Shown: positions 14,201 to 26,467, counted from the first letter of the stretch. The stretch: 60,000 nt of DNA from Phoronis australis (GCA_002633005.1 NMRA01000085.1:676619-736618), one strand, 5' to 3'. A program made the numbers and translations. The notes: a model not told the origin generated them from the sequence alone.

Positions 14201-15637
14201 ATGACGCGAGTTGGACCCACAAATTGGAATAGACATGCACAGTCACATAACATTTTCGAAAAATTTGTCGGTCGGATTTTTTTCCGATTCAGGTAACCAC
14301 TGGGACAATTTTAAAAGCACTTGATTTTTAAACAAAATTATGTGTTTGGGTTAATCGTTGTTGCCCGACAACGACTGCGCCCATTGTATGCTCCCGGAGA
14401 GCTCAGAAGGATTGGGATTGACCGGGTCCATAGCCAGGTAACAATTTTCGAAGTGCTTAGTAACTTATAGAGCTACGTAAATCTGGGGCCTGTTCCAAAA
14501 ACTGACTTAAGTTCATTTTTGACTTAAGTTTAAGATTTGTCTTAACTTCCAAACTTTGAAACTTCCGCGTTCGGTAAGTTAGTCAAAATTAAGACAAAAG
14601 TTATGTCAAACACTTGAGTCAAACTTAAGATCTCTTTCTTCAATTTGTTTTGATACAAATTTAACTGTTATTTTAAAATTTACTAAAATTTAAGATTTGT
14701 CTTGGCTAAGTCAGTTTTTTTGGAACGGGCCACTGGCCTAATTGTTTTCATTGTTTTTAATTTTGGCATTTTGTTTTTGTTTCACTGGGTCTACAACGTC
14801 GAAATGACGTCACACACAAGCAAATACCAGTATTACACGTTATTTACACTTACTGGAAGCCAGTGCATATGGCGACCTGCCAAGAAATACCCAGCCACAC
14901 TGCCTCGGTTACTTCGTGAGCTCTGTAGAGAAAACGTAGGCTTATATAGAACAGTTGATGAACATTTCAACATTTCAATTGTCACCATATATTAATGTTC
15001 TCCTTCACACCATGGCATTTATGTGTCCATGAATATGCAAATTTGGCAGTGAGCGCGTATTTTTGTAGACTGCACGTAGATTGTTTCTCTTCCACAGATA
15101 CAAGGTTAGTGTTTGAAGCCGAAGAATAAAAATCGTGGTGAAATGTATTTAGCTTTCCATTGAATAGATCACTATGAAGGAATGTTTCTGCAGGAACCAC
15201 ATCGAGATAATTTGAAAAACAAAGACAGTTAAAAGTTGGATTGTTACTCGCGGATCGACACTACTGAACTTCACTTTCCACACCAGAAATGTACACTGGC
15301 CACAATCACAAAAAATGATTTTAGGGACACTTGTAGCTTCACCGCACACAAAATAGACAAATCTAGACTAGTGGTGGGGCTCCTGCAGTTTCTAGATGGT
15401 CGGTGTTTCATTTGACATTGATCCTGTAGAAGTACCCTCATATATAGGCACGTTTGAAAATGAGTCATGACACGAATTTCTCTGTTCTGCCTTGAACGAT
15501 AGCGCGTGCGTACACGTGCACACATGCCGACTCACCCACAAGCCCACGAACAACACGAAGGCGAAGTAGCACACGATGACAACAATGTCCCCCCAGTGCA
15601 ACGAAGTTCCTGCGAGAAGATCTTCAGAAACCGCCAT
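1440..15637 (-). CDS. SLC5 family sodium/solute (glucose-type) symporter, 14 exons, 3' end unresolved
   Basis: Sodium-coupled sugar or related solute symporter in the plasma membrane. Exons, 5' to 3': 15536-15637, 14854-14922, 12378-12482, 11674-11733, 10883-10987, 9322-9427, 8752-8832, 7187-7392, 6427-6562, 5712-5819, 5304-5457, 3214-3382, 2664-2885, about 1440-1683. Exons 1-13 join in frame with GT-AG sites to 541 codons. Family signatures seen: [13 protein letters not shown] (exon 2), [15 protein letters not shown] with a conserved Glu in IYELN (exon 3), [12 protein letters not shown] (exon 4), [12 protein letters not shown] (exon 5), [19 protein letters not shown] and WYWCADQ (exon 8), GCTNIAYP (exon 10), [10 protein letters not shown] (exon 12). 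Exon 14 opens with [15 protein letters not shown], matching the SGLT1/2 tail. The match is closest to the SGLT branch (SLC5A1/2/4/9/10/11); the substrate cannot be assigned. The start is the only Met before the first helix. The last transmembrane segment is not found. Confidence 0.93.
1930..2170. repeat. Diverged dispersed repeat, copy at the SLC5 3' side
   Basis: Shares ordered blocks with about 48414-48630, including gggtgcaa(a)c-gttgtca, gaggttacct, aatcccaagacctg and gaatgtgcattg-type segments. No coding content was recognised. Confidence 0.6.
3405..3425. repeat. Short tandem repeat catggct
   Basis: Three near-identical units of catggct in the intron between SLC5 exons 12 and 11. Confidence 0.7.
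3688..4143. repeat. Imperfect trinucleotide (AGT/GGT) array ending in pure CAG/AGC repeat
   Basis: Long run of AGT and GGT triplets (about 3688-4110) that becomes a clean run of about ten CAG units (4112-4143) and then enters an N-gap. It lies in the intron between SLC5 exons 12 and 11. Open frames here (Ser/Gly, Leu/Pro, Thr) come from the triplets and are not genes. Confidence 0.9.
4144..4975. other. Assembly gap, 832 N
   Basis: Run of N flanked by CAG repeats on the left and a poly-C tract on the right. No SLC5 exon is lost: exon 11 (ending AG) and exon 12 (starting A) join in frame as ..VGRCFVIV.., matching the family. Confidence 0.95.
5820..8751. other. SLC5 introns 7-9, non-coding content
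   Basis: Apart from exons 8 and 9, these introns hold poly-C and poly-G tracts (6959-6968, 7048-7058) and a 34-base poly-C run ending at a single N (8251-8285). I see no genes, RNAs or clear mobile elements. Confidence 0.6.
8251..8285. repeat. Poly-C tract ending in N
   Basis: About 34 consecutive C then N at 8285, in SLC5 intron 7. The true length is unknown because the assembly breaks here. Confidence 0.9.
9105..9255. repeat. Possible dispersed repeat ending in ggatccgcccctg
   Basis: Contains several CCCCTTT/GACCCCTTT blocks and ends with gtggatccgcccctg. It differs in texture from the surrounding intron. No second full copy is seen in the window, so the call is tentative. Confidence 0.35.
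9635..9876. mobile_element. MITE-like foldback element in SLC5 intron 5
   Basis: Left arm agccaatcaaaagccaggaa and right arm tcctggcttctgattggct are inverted copies with one clear mismatch. The flanks ATTACAGTAATA and TATTACTGAAAT extend the arms. The interior is AT-rich with repeated ATTACTG/TTATTCC motifs and no coding potential. Confidence 0.65.
14487..14731. mobile_element. MITE-like foldback element (GGGCC/TTCC ends), copy 1
   Basis: Starts GGGCCTGTTCCAAAA-ACTGACTTAAG and ends CTAAGTCAG(T)n-GGAACGGGCC, inverted copies of each other. The interior repeats the motif AAGATTTGTCTTA. It lies in SLC5 intron 2. A related copy is at 40174-40410. Confidence 0.75.
15536..15637 (-). CDS. SLC5 symporter exon 1 (start codon exon)
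   Basis: ATG at 15637 reads [20 protein letters not shown] and continues into the first hydrophobic helix. It ends LW before a GTGAGT donor. The ATG lies in CAAGATGGCGG, a YY1-like start-site motif. Confidence 0.9.
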
Positions 15638-16072
15638 CTTGATAGACAGAGCCGTGCGATGAAGGTCATGGAATGAAGTTGTCTTACTAACGTGAGAGAT
15701 TAAGAGAAAGCAAACACGATAAGAGTGTCAAAAGTGCTTATCGAAGAAGCCGATATTTCACGCATGTTTGTGTTTTCTGCGGAAATGGTGGAGTTTTTAG
15801 AAACAGGGATAGTCCATATTATAGTACCTAGTTTTGAAGTTTTACCTATGCACTGAAACGCAACAAGAGGGACATGTTTCACACACTTTTCAGCCAATAA
15901 TACTTTTATCACTATTTAGATTTGGCCCACAGACACGCCAAGGATAATCTGTTAGTTTGATAACATGCCTGCACATCTACGTGTTATCATAGGTGTAGGA
16001 ATGGTGACGCGGGGGGTGCAGCTACCCCCAGCCCTTAATTTGAAGGCGGTGGCCACTCCTCCCCCACCCACC

Positions 16073-16200
16073 ATGGGCGGCGCAGCACTGAAAAATGTGG
16101 GAGCTAAAGCCCCCTAAGCCNAGACCATGTGCGGCATAGCACTGAAAAAAGTGGAGAGCTACATGTATATCCCCCAGCCCCCTATGGTGCGCCGCCCATG
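16073..16200. mobile_element. GGGCGGCGCA foldback repeat with an internal N
   Basis: Left end atgggcggcgcagcactgaa and right end tatggtgcgccgcccatg form terminal inverted repeats. A second partial left end lies after the N at 16121, so two copies may be merged here. Other copies are at 26117, 26468 and 26931. Confidence 0.7.
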
Positions 16201-16502
16201 CCTACCCCCATAATATATATCTAGCCTTGAAAATGAATAGCCTGTCGCCAGACACGTGAACGGGATATTGGCCTACCAGTAACGTCTGTGATAATCTTCA
16301 AAAGAGAAGAGACGAATTTTTTAATGCTTTATTGCTTTTTCGTAATTTACAGAACATATCACAAATTGTAAAAAATATGAACAAGGGCTCGCGGTATCCG
16401 CTATACAGCTTATGTAAGCGCTAAAAAGAAAACTAAACCTTAATACCAATGACCGCAAAAATCTACCTTTGTACAAATGCCATACATGTGTTTATCTTCA
16501 TC

Positions 16503-16617
16503 TTATTTTTTACATTATTTTGCAAATTTCGTGGCAAAAACAATATTCTTGAAAATTTAATTTTTTATATTATTTTGCAAATTTCGTGGCAAAAACAATA
16601 TTCTTTATAATTTAAGT
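16503..16617. repeat. Tandem duplication, unit about 57 bp
   Basis: Two adjacent copies sharing tattttgcaaatttcgtggc and the following aaaaacaatattctt. Only small differences are seen. Confidence 0.85.
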
Positions 16618-17562
16618 TTCACAACAGAGGGAAATAATGTGCGACGCCAAACATTCACTAGACAGTCACTCATTTTCTGAATGTAAACACATACAAGCCA
16701 ATCTTATTCTTTCCTTAGCCGACTAAACACATGCAAGCCAATCTCTAACTCAGATACTATACTTGCGGCCTCTCAATCTTTCTAGATATTTACAAACTTA
16801 TTTTTTGCGAGCAAAGTCGCGCAACTTCTAACGTTAAGCATAGGTGAAATATTTCTTTCAGCTTGAACGTTAGCAGCTTTTTGTTAAATACATGTACATG
16901 TACGAGCGTAGGGGGTCCACATACATGTCTAAATACAAATTTCATCACGAATATACATTTTCAAAACTCGCTTCGGTTACGCAGTGCCAACGTAAAAGCC
17001 TAATAATGGTTCCAAGTGATCAGTGCAATGGGCCCACCTGCGGGTCCTGCGTGCATTGTATGACGTGTGCCAGATGGCATGCAATTATTTTTATAACTTT
17101 TTGTTCATTTATTTTCTGTCGTCGTTTACACCAAAACTTGCAGCCTAATAAAAGCTGTATTCTTATATATTCTTCTCGTCGTTGTTCTAATTTCCTATTG
17201 CGACACGCACACGGAATGGCCCTCATTAGATGGCAAGACAGTTACCCTAGTAAGTACCACTTTTTAGGGCCACGTACTTTTAGGGCGGCCCCACCCCTTT
17301 TCTGCTCCCCACCTCTAAGTGCAATTAAATTCGAGTGAAAGAAATGTTCGCGGTACTTAATTTCGTGATCTCTAGCCTGACTAGCTATTCAAACATGAAA
17401 TCTTTTGCAGGACTACTCGACAACTTGAAGTTGTTAGCACACTTCGAACTTTCAGCAACTTTCAGAGACAAGCAAGCAAGACCGAGACAACTGTGTTGGT
17501 GTCACAGCCATATCGCGTAGTACTAGTAAGTGTTCTATTTTGACTAGGTCTCGAATTTAGCT

Positions 17563-20500
17563 TTATTCAACTTCTCCGTCTACCTCTTCGTCAAAATCGC
17601 CTTCATCTTCTTCTTCAATGGTGGCATCTTGATACTGCTGATACTCTGATATCAAATCGTTCATGTTGGATTCTGCCTCCGTGAACTCCATCTCGTCCAT
17701 GCCTTCGTTGAGATACCAATGGAGGAACGCCTTTCGACGGAACATTGAAGAAAATTGTTCGGAAATTCTCTTAAACACCTCCTGTATGGCCGTGCTGTTA
17801 CCGACAAACGTGCACGACATTTTCATGCCTTGGGGCGGAATGTCACAGACTGCCGTCTTCACGTTGTTTGGAATCCACTCCACGAAGTAACTGCTGTTCT
17901 TGTTTTGTATTTCAAGGATTTGCTGCTCCACTTCCTTCATGGAGACCCGACCTCGATACATCGTGGCTACAGTAAGATAGCGCCCGTGACGCGGGTCACA
18001 CGCTGTCATCATACTTTTAGAGTCAAACACTTGTGACGTGACCTCCTGAACGGACATTGATTGGTAGTTTCTGCTGCCACGTGCCGTCAGGGGAGCGAAA
18101 CCGCTGATGAAGAAGTGCAGACGAGGGAAAGGAACCATGTTCACAGCTAGCTTGCGCAAATCTGCATTTAACTGTCCAGGAAAGCGAAGACATGACGTTA
18201 TTCCAGAAATTGTTGCAGAGACCAAGTGATTCAAATCGCCATACGAAGGATTGGTCAATTTCAAATTTCTGAAGCAAATGTCGTACAGAGCCTCGTTGTC
18301 AATGCAATAGGTTTTGTCTGTGTTTTCCAACAGTTGATGCATCGACAGAGTGGCATTGTACGGTTCTAGCACAACCTCGGATACTTTGGGGGAGGGCAGA
18401 ACTGAAATGGAACTCATGATTCGATCAGGATATTCTTCTTTCATTTTATTTATTAGGAGCGTTCCCATTCCTGAGCCGGTACCGCCCCCAGTTGAGTGGG
18501 CCAGTTGAAAACCTTGCAGGCAATCGCAAGTTTCCGCCTCTTTCCTAACGACGTCCATTACCGTGTCGACCAATTCGGCACCTTCCGTGTAATGTCCTGT
18601 GGCCCAGTTGTTTCCGGCGCCATTTTGACCTGAAGTATCCACAAATGTTAATGATCATCAGTCAGTTAACTTCTTCACAATACTTTAATATGCCGTTGAT
18701 TAGTGTATCACATGCGCGCGTGTATCAGCATGGTCTCAAGAATTAATCCCAGTTCTTTTCTAGCCCGAAAAATCATTCCTCATGCATCGGACTTAGGTAC
18801 AAGTTTTTGATCAATTTCATTTCGGCGAGTGGTCAAATCCAACTCGTTTTTTGACGGGTTGACAGCTAATATAAAGTGGTTAAAATCACCATTTATTAAT
18901 GTTTCTACTAGTGACTGCATTCTTAGAATATTCAAGCCTTTCTTATAACACTGCATATCGCAAGAGTGAATCTGAGAACCCCCCAAAAAAACGCCGAGAA
19001 AATAGAAGAAAACGAACGACCCCCCAATTTGGTGAATTGGGCAAAAAGGTCTGCCTCAGCGAAGCAAAAAGTCTAAGTAAACGAGACAAAAGTCCACAGG
19101 AATTTTGCGCGGATGCACAATTCGTAAGCTTGAACCCAGTGGCCCTTTTTTAGTCCTCGTTGATTTTTGTCAGTAAAAGATCAGCATACTGAAAAATTCG
19201 AGCCCCCCTATATTTTAGGCTGGGTGCGCGCACGTAAACCAAAAGAAACGAACAATGTGAACGATTTTTCACACAAAACACCAGTGCTGTGATTGGTTGT
19301 CTCGAAGTTACGTAGCATGTTTTGACCAATGAATGTTCGTAACTCGAAATCAGCTAATTAACATACCACCACATAGTGTTTGCGGGTGTTCTGATTTGAC
19401 AGATGATCGACTCGTGGGGTTGCTTTTTTGGTGTTTTTGATTTGAATTTGGTGATTTTAAGCACTTTAATCTTGAAATCAGATGTAGTAGTTAATATCAG
19501 TTAATGGATTTAAGCAGGCTATTATATCGTTGCCGACTTAACGTTCGTCGAAACTGACTTAAAGGTATTTTGTTGACTTATTTCCAGAAGCATCCAAAAT
19601 TCTACTTGTGTTGGAAAACGTGTTCACGTTGTCATTACGTATTTACTCACTCACCGCAAATAAAGTTATCAGGTCTGAAAATCTGGCCGAACGGCCCCGA
19701 TCTTATGGAATCCATGACGCCAGGCTCAAGATCAACCATAACAGAACGGGGAACGTAGCGCCCTCCTGAAAATGAAAATGATTAGAGTTAAATCTTTAAT
19801 TCATTAATTCACAAGCAGATCTACCCCCCGCACTCTCGTGGATACACCATAATGCCCTTTTCCTTCGAAAATTCGTGTTGCTCACACACTCCCATTGCTT
19901 ACGTCAAGACGTTACACATGCACACACCCACACGGTAGCGATGACGGCAGCACGACAAAGAAAAAAGACACTTACCTGATCCTTCGTTGTAGAACACGTT
20001 GATTCTTTCCAACTGGACATCCGTGTCTCCACGGTAGGCTCCTGTTGGGTCGACTCCATGCTCTTCCGATATGACCTCCCAGAACTGTAAAGTCACGTGA
20101 TTCTTTAAGGCAAGTTCGGAAGCAATAAAAATTGTGATTTAAATACTTTACACGGTGCTTCTTTTACTTAACCAGAATTTTGCATTGTAAGCCTACTAAA
20201 ATGAAATTAGGCTTTTTAATCTCACAAAATTGCTCTCGTAACATTCGTAACTTTTTTTTAACGTGGATAGGATTCTCCGTTACCGACACACACTTTGAAA
20301 TCACCAGGGAATCAAGAAAACACTTTAAAGTTTTGAGGTTGGCCAACCCTGGAATTTTAATTTGAAGGCTCAGTAAAAGACCGAGTTCGCTTTTCTCATT
20401 TTAGCCTTTTAAACGAGACGAAACTGCATATGTTTACCACTGCACATGTTTATCGGTGTCCACAATTTTTGTCCAAAGTCCCATTTATCTTTGAAAACTG

Positions 20501-23500
20501 GGTCATGTTTTAGGGTGGACCATTAATTTCGTTTGTTTTTTTTTGCACGGTAAATTCGCGTTCTTAATAATGCATCATAAAAAGGTACAAAACGAAGTTT
20601 ACTAATTAATTGAACGGGAAGTCATCGCCGCTAACTCGATCAGTTTATTCCAGTTTGAAGTTTGCGATTTCGGCTGATCCCATTCAGCTAGCGAATGGCG
20701 ATAGTGATTGGTGGGGCCATGGTAATATAGGTTCATCTGTTGTTCGTACAGTGTATGCGCGTATTTAGACTCGTACGCCTAATTCCGAAGCTGCGCCCAT
20801 ATCAGGTCCCGATATAGGAGCTACCAATTCTTTTTATATTTTCAACTACTTGCCTCGACGTGGAAAGAAGCGAAATTTTTTACGAATGACTTAGGCTGGC
20901 CTTATATTCCTAGACTCACTCCATATGGATGTACTTAGAAAAGATTGCATGCGGTCTGATACACGTTGTATCAGACGTGCGCAGGCCGCGCATGTGGGTC
21001 AATGTATTTAGTTTGCAACTTAAATTTCAATACTCTGCTTGTTTTCAGTTGGAAACTATTGGCATTCTAAGTTATTTTAGTGGAAAGTTGGTTAAGTTGT
21101 CCATCTTAATCAAATATTCCTTCAATTTATTTCTAAACATAATGCTGTATTCAAGTCTAGTTCAAGTAATCAAACACACCAAGAAATACCTTTTAAACGA
21201 AGTCGAAGGAAAATGTTTCGCACGGGCAAGATTATGCGCTTTTGTTGAGGACAAAGGATTCCCACTTGGGCCCATAAGTAAAACATGAGTGGGCAATTTT
21301 CTTTGAAAAAACGCATTATTTCTGATGTGGTTTCACAAACTTAAATACGCGCACACGTTTAGAACACTAAGACTACCGCAGACGGAGAGCCACGTGCCTC
21401 GAATCCAAATGACCCTAGCTTATCCGCGGCAAAATGAACCATGAGGATTTTGCCTCTCGAGGCGGTGGAGTGAATAACTCACTTGTTCGATTTCTACTAC
21501 ACGTTAATTTCCGTGCAGTTCCTTTCCCACGCGCCATATTTTCTTACAAACCCATTTCAGACAATTCCACAGGAATCATATTATTTTCTTTGTGGCTCGT
21601 GTGAAAGAAAATAACTTCGTTCATGAGGAATCAAAGATGTCAGTGAGAACATCCGCACGGTTGGTGAGGAAAGAAGACTGAGGTGAAAATATCACTTGTG
21701 ATACCACGCAATCAACACATGGTCTAGACTTACGATTTCCGAAACATCATAAGGTTCAATTTTTATCTCACAATTTTAATTAGGCTGCTGAAGACAGGAA
21801 CATCTGTATACACACATGGTGATTAGCCCGTTCGCACCTGGCGACACAACTGCAACACTTTGCAGTTTTGCACAAACCGATGACGAGTCAATAGTGTAAA
21901 TTGCTCATTAGCATTCTTTCGCACACACTCGCGTGCGCATTATGTGAAAAAATTAAACACCATTTGAATTAATGCAAATAAAGTCCAACATCTTGGATGA
22001 AAACAATTATTTGATCCGGCTGTTTTGTACACGAAACTCTGCAACGTAATGAAAAGGTGAAGCCTGACTAAAAATTGAACGTGAAGCACGATTCTTTGAA
22101 TATACTGTATGGGGTGACTGAAGGCAATGATCAAGAAAGTGTCCGAGAGGCGATCTGCTCGGCAAGCTGACCAGGGCCTTGGACCGTGTAATTAGAAGGC
22201 CCAATAGGCACTTGCTCGTGGTCCAACGACTACGGGAGCCGTATTTTTTAGTGTGGTCTTAGTGAAAAATTGCCAGTTATTGACCCCTTGACCCACTTTT
22301 TTGCTCAGTCGTTGCTTATTTATGTTAAACTGCTTGCAAGCCGCTCAAAGTTGAAATTTAGTTGGATATTCTGGTACCCATTTTGGATTTGCAGAAAATC
22401 TTGCAGATCCACATTCAGTTTTCACTTGATATGGCTGTAATCTGGAGAGTTTTGTCAGTCTGACTGCTCTGTCTCCGTTAGTAGTAACCCCATACAAATG
22501 GTGGCTTTGAGGTAAAATTTTCTGTTGGTGCATTTTGTTTGTTTAAAGTAGCCGTATACAGTGTAGGCTACACTTTCAGTTAGTCATAAAAGTTTGGAAA
22601 ATTTGATTTGGAATCAGTTTCAAAATAATTTGCGCAGGGTTTTTGAAGCGTTTGGTCCAGTATTTTTAGTTTTTGTAACACTTTGGAACTGACATTTTGG
22701 CCAACCACGACTTATTTTTTAAGCCACCAATCAACAAAATGTGTTAAGTGCCCCTTTAGTATAAAATATTACAATATGTACCTCGGATTATTTCGGCATA
22801 CGTGGTTCAGGGCCTAGCTATCAAATGGGTGTCATTTACATGTACATGTAGGCCTGTGTGCTGGAATGAAAGCATTATCACGCTTGTTTTTGACGCATTG
22901 TCAGACCCGCAGTTTCCTTGCGACGTTTTCATGCCAGTGACATAAGTATCTTTGTTTTAGTAACGTACACGATAACGTTACACGGAAATTGACGAACAGC
23001 AAATCGAACACTCAGGCTTGCGCATCATGAGTAGACCTATGCATGCACTCAAACATTTACGTTGTTTATTTTTTACGTGCACTGTTACTTTAAGCACGCT
23101 TCTGGCAGTTGATTTTGGAAAGATGTTACCTTTTCTCGTGTAAAGATAATAAGCTGTACTTGGGACTGCCACTACTCTACCACTTGAGTGACGTGATCTC
23201 AGTGACAGATGTTACCGACATCTGCTGGTTGCGGGGCTTGGGATCGATGAATGCTATCCCTCAGTCCTTTATATGTAGCGTATCTCGTCTGGTTTGTAAA
23301 CTCGAAATCGAGCTAGAATTTATATTTGACATTTTTCGTCTTGCCTTGAAAACGAACTCAAGATGGGTTGTTGTTATTATTCTGTGTTCGAATATATTAT
23401 GGGTTACTCAGAACTAGCGTTTCTATTAGTGCGTGCAAGCTCCTGCTTGACCCCAGTTTCGAACTACAAACTTGAGTAAAAACTCTAAATTTCGAGTTCG

Positions 23501-24825
23501 GAATCAAACTTATTTCTTCAATGCTGGGTTCACCATGCATGTATACCAAAACACAGAATTGTAGACACTTGCATCTTGAGTGAAGTGCAATAGACCACAT
23601 AAATTACGAGCCCCTTTTCCATAAAATGAGAAAAGGTTATCAATTAATTTGCCAAAAGTCTACTACTCCGGGTTTACGCCTAAACTTAGATACATGTAGG
23701 AGTTCTCAATTTGAAAAGTCATTGTACTTATAACCTTTGCCGCATTTTTGAGGAAAAAGAGAAACCAAAACCCTATAAAAAATTAGGTCCAGCATTTGCA
23801 CCCGTGGACAAGGTGAACTTGTTTGAATCCATTGTTTAGTGATAACGTAAGAATAAGATAGTGTTGCAGAGATAACTTATCCGCGAGTCCGCGTGACGCA
23901 TCGTTATATGCAAACGCTTGTTGGAAGATTAGAGACACTTGAATGCAAATTGGATTAACCCTTAGACCGCAGTTAATAGCCTGCAAAATGGATCTTGCAT
24001 GCATTATGAGCTTTCACGTTATTTTATTTTTTGAGAAAGCACTGCTGTGCTCATGGTGTCGGCTGTGCTATGGCAGGGACATCTGTCAGTGGCCATTACA
24101 GTAATTAGAGTGATCACGTACGTGCTCTAGACTTCAAAGCTGCAAGAAACGCAACGCGTGTTCGGTTTCTGAAACTTAAAAAAATCTGATGCAGAATTTT
24201 TATTTTGAAAAATTTCATAATGGCGATTGCAATTAAACGTACAGATTAGGCCTAAATGATTTATCGATTCAGGAGTTGAATAGCATTTAGGCAGGTACAT
24301 AGACTAGAATTTTTGCTGCAATAGCCTGAACTCGGCACCAGTTTCTGAATAACAAAGAAGTTTATATGGTTGTTAGTGCCTCCTCGTTAAAAACCTTCTC
24401 AATAGTTCCCAGTACGCGAGCACGAGTTAGCGCCGCCCTTCCTCAGCGTAACTTAGCTGCTTTGAACGGTAGTCCCTGACAGAGCTGCAATCTTATATCG
24501 GCCCCCGTCTACATTTTTATTGTTCCAATAAAGTTCATATCGGGACAATTGAAGTCCCCGAGAAGTCTACGATGAAAAAAAATCCTAGGACGGCATCGAT
24601 GAAGCCGGCAGTGGTAATTACGTCTTGCAAAAACACACATTCCCTTTTAATTTCTACATTTTGAGATTTGACGCGTCTTTGACGTGTCCTCTTGTGCTGT
24701 AACTATAAAAGGTGTGCTGAAAATAGAGTTGTAGCAATTATCTCATGTGCGCGTGTTGACTATCTCACCTTTGCTCCCACTTGATTGCCACACTGACCCG
24801 CCTGAATATGTACGATTTCTCTCAT
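17563..24825 (-). CDS. TUBB: Beta-tubulin, divergent isotype, 447 aa, four exons
   Basis: GTP-binding subunit of microtubules. Exons: 24769-24825 (57 bp), 19976-20084 (109), 19655-19765 (111) and 17563-18629 (1067). They join in frame to 447 residues plus TAA, and the first three have the sizes of vertebrate beta-tubulin exons. The start reads [19 protein letters not shown], including the MREI signal that cotranslational tubulin autoregulation needs. Other marks are [20 protein letters not shown], the nucleotide loop [56 protein letters not shown] and [10 protein letters not shown]. The acidic tail has EGDFDEE, a variant of the axonemal EGEFEEE motif. The paclitaxel/M-loop region is unusually changed (see findings). 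Intron 1 is 4.7 kb. An AATAAA overlaps the stop codon (17562-17567), probably by chance. Confidence 0.96.
20085..24768. other. TUBB: Beta-tubulin intron 1
   Basis: 4.7-kb intron with no recognised exon, RNA gene or intact transposon. Short open frames (for example 20929-21288, 23109-23417) have no domain or homologue I know. An ACATGTACATGTAGGCCT palindrome cluster is near 22836. Confidence 0.6.
24769..24825 (-). CDS. TUBB: Beta-tubulin exon 1 (19 codons)
   Basis: Short first coding exon reading [19 protein letters not shown] before a GTGAGA donor. Exon 2 resumes [10 protein letters not shown] in phase 0. It is too short for ordinary ORF calling and is located by the conserved N-terminus. 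Confidence 0.95.
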
Positions 24826-25166
24826 GATCGTGAAGTTTTGTTCTTCCAACACTTGTCTTTTTCCACGGACCACGTTGCAACTGGCTTGGATGACTGCAAA
24901 TTCAAACTGCCCTCCAGATGCGCACAGGTGCTCTATATAGGTATCGACATCGAGTGGTCATTGTTATTTATAAATAGTACGCATCAGGTCCTTCAGAAGC
25001 GCTGCTATCGCGTGTGAGTCATTACAGTACACGTCGAAGATAGTGCATTTGAGTTTGAACTTCATGACGCATGACTGACAACGTGGCTACTACGATTTAA
25101 TAGGAGAGCGAGAGTTTATAACGTTGACTAACCCGCAAAAATGACTCATTGAGGACTTTTGATCAA

Positions 25167-25218
25167 TTGCCGATAGTCCTCGATGACATCATGTCATCGA
25201 GGACTAGGCCTACCGGCA
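25167..25218. repeat. Inverted repeat / hairpin
   Basis: Perfect 13-bp arms agtcctcgatgac and gtcatcgaggact around a 5-nt loop (25175-25205), with outer arms ttgccg and cggcaa. Upstream of the tubulin gene. Confidence 0.85.
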
Positions 25219-26116
25219 ACTGTCAGTTATGATAACTGAACAAAGTGCCTACACGGTTTAGCGTGCTCGGCGGCTCAGACGCGAGAAGCACCGATTACAC
25301 ATACCGTGAACGGTGCAAGCCACAAACCAATGAGTACGAACGGTTTATTAAGGATAGAAAATACTCAAATTTGACAATACTGTTCTATAGCGTTCTAACA
25401 AATTGGAAAGTTGATAGAATCAGCAGAAAATTAAAAATTTAAATACGCAATAAAAAGGTTGACGACAAAACCGACGGCTGAGTGAATAATTTAACCGTAT
25501 TACCCAGGCATCTAGATTGAATGACACCTACTACAGGCACTCTGACAGGCATGTGAGTTTCTTGCGTGGCGCGGCATAGTAGAAACATAAATGTTTGCAA
25601 AACCAGTCTTCTCTTTACGGAGACAAGAGCTAGATTGCCGACACTGGCCTAGTACATGAATGTGAACCTGGTACTAGTTGAATTTTGTGACAAAGAGAAG
25701 CGTAGGCCTACATGCAGGTGCCCAGGCTATGTCATAGCTCAGTAGTAGGAATGGCTAGAAACACATAGGGTACGCGTATCCAGTTTGAGTTAGCCCAAAA
25801 TGGAGTGCATAGAATCAACACTGGTATGTCGAATACGTACTACGAATATTAGGCCTACAACCCAGTCGTAACCGAACGCCCTTGTCGACTGTCCCTCGGC
25901 GACTGTCCAACGGATCTCAAATCCCGGAATGATGTAGCACATTTGCACATAGGCCTACATCCATGCGATTTAGTGTCATGTTGCGTTGACACGTCAAGTT
26001 TTTTAAAAGTAGTTTTTATCGACTGCTACAGGGGGTGTGCAACCACGAGTAAGCAGAAAATTAACATACGCGGGTCCCAATTACGCGCTTGTAAGCATGC
26101 ATGCATAAGTTATATG

Positions 26117-26143
26117 ATGGGCGGCGCAGCACTGAAAAAGGTG
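26117..26143. mobile_element. GGGCGGCGCA foldback repeat, partial end
   Basis: Carries the left end atgggcggcgcagcactgaa and then leaves the repeat. Confidence 0.6.
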
Positions 26144-26467
26144 CTTCTATTTACTCGCTCAGAAGTAAAATTTGCTTCTTGAGGAATTGACTTCTCATAA
26201 CTTGACGCCATGATCTTCCGAATTTTCGACCCCTTGTTTTTGTTTCCGACAATTAATTTTGTCATGTCATACGGACTTCAATCGGTATTTTCATTCATGA
26301 CCCCAGCTTACACCGTGTAATCGCTATTGACATTAGTCACTTGTTATCAAAATCTGATACACTTGGGTTACAAAGGTTGTATGGCGAACATTAGTTCGAC
26401 TTTGCTGTTGCCGCATGCTCGGGGGGGGGGGGGGAAGTAGTCAGCGAATAAGTGTCCGGGGGATGTG

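Larger units (their letters stand above)
15638..17562. other. Intergenic region between SLC5 and beta-tubulin
   Basis: Upstream of SLC5 and downstream of the tubulin stop. It holds one GGCGGCGC foldback copy (16073-16200), a tandem duplication (16503-16617) and an ACATGTACATGT palindrome near 16890. A 148-codon open frame at 16892-17338 has no recognisable domain and is not called. Confidence 0.6.

Noticed and set aside
16892-17338. 148-codon plus-strand open frame
   Set aside because: No domain or homology, odd composition (Cys/His/Phe-rich), overlaps no splice-supported model; likely chance.
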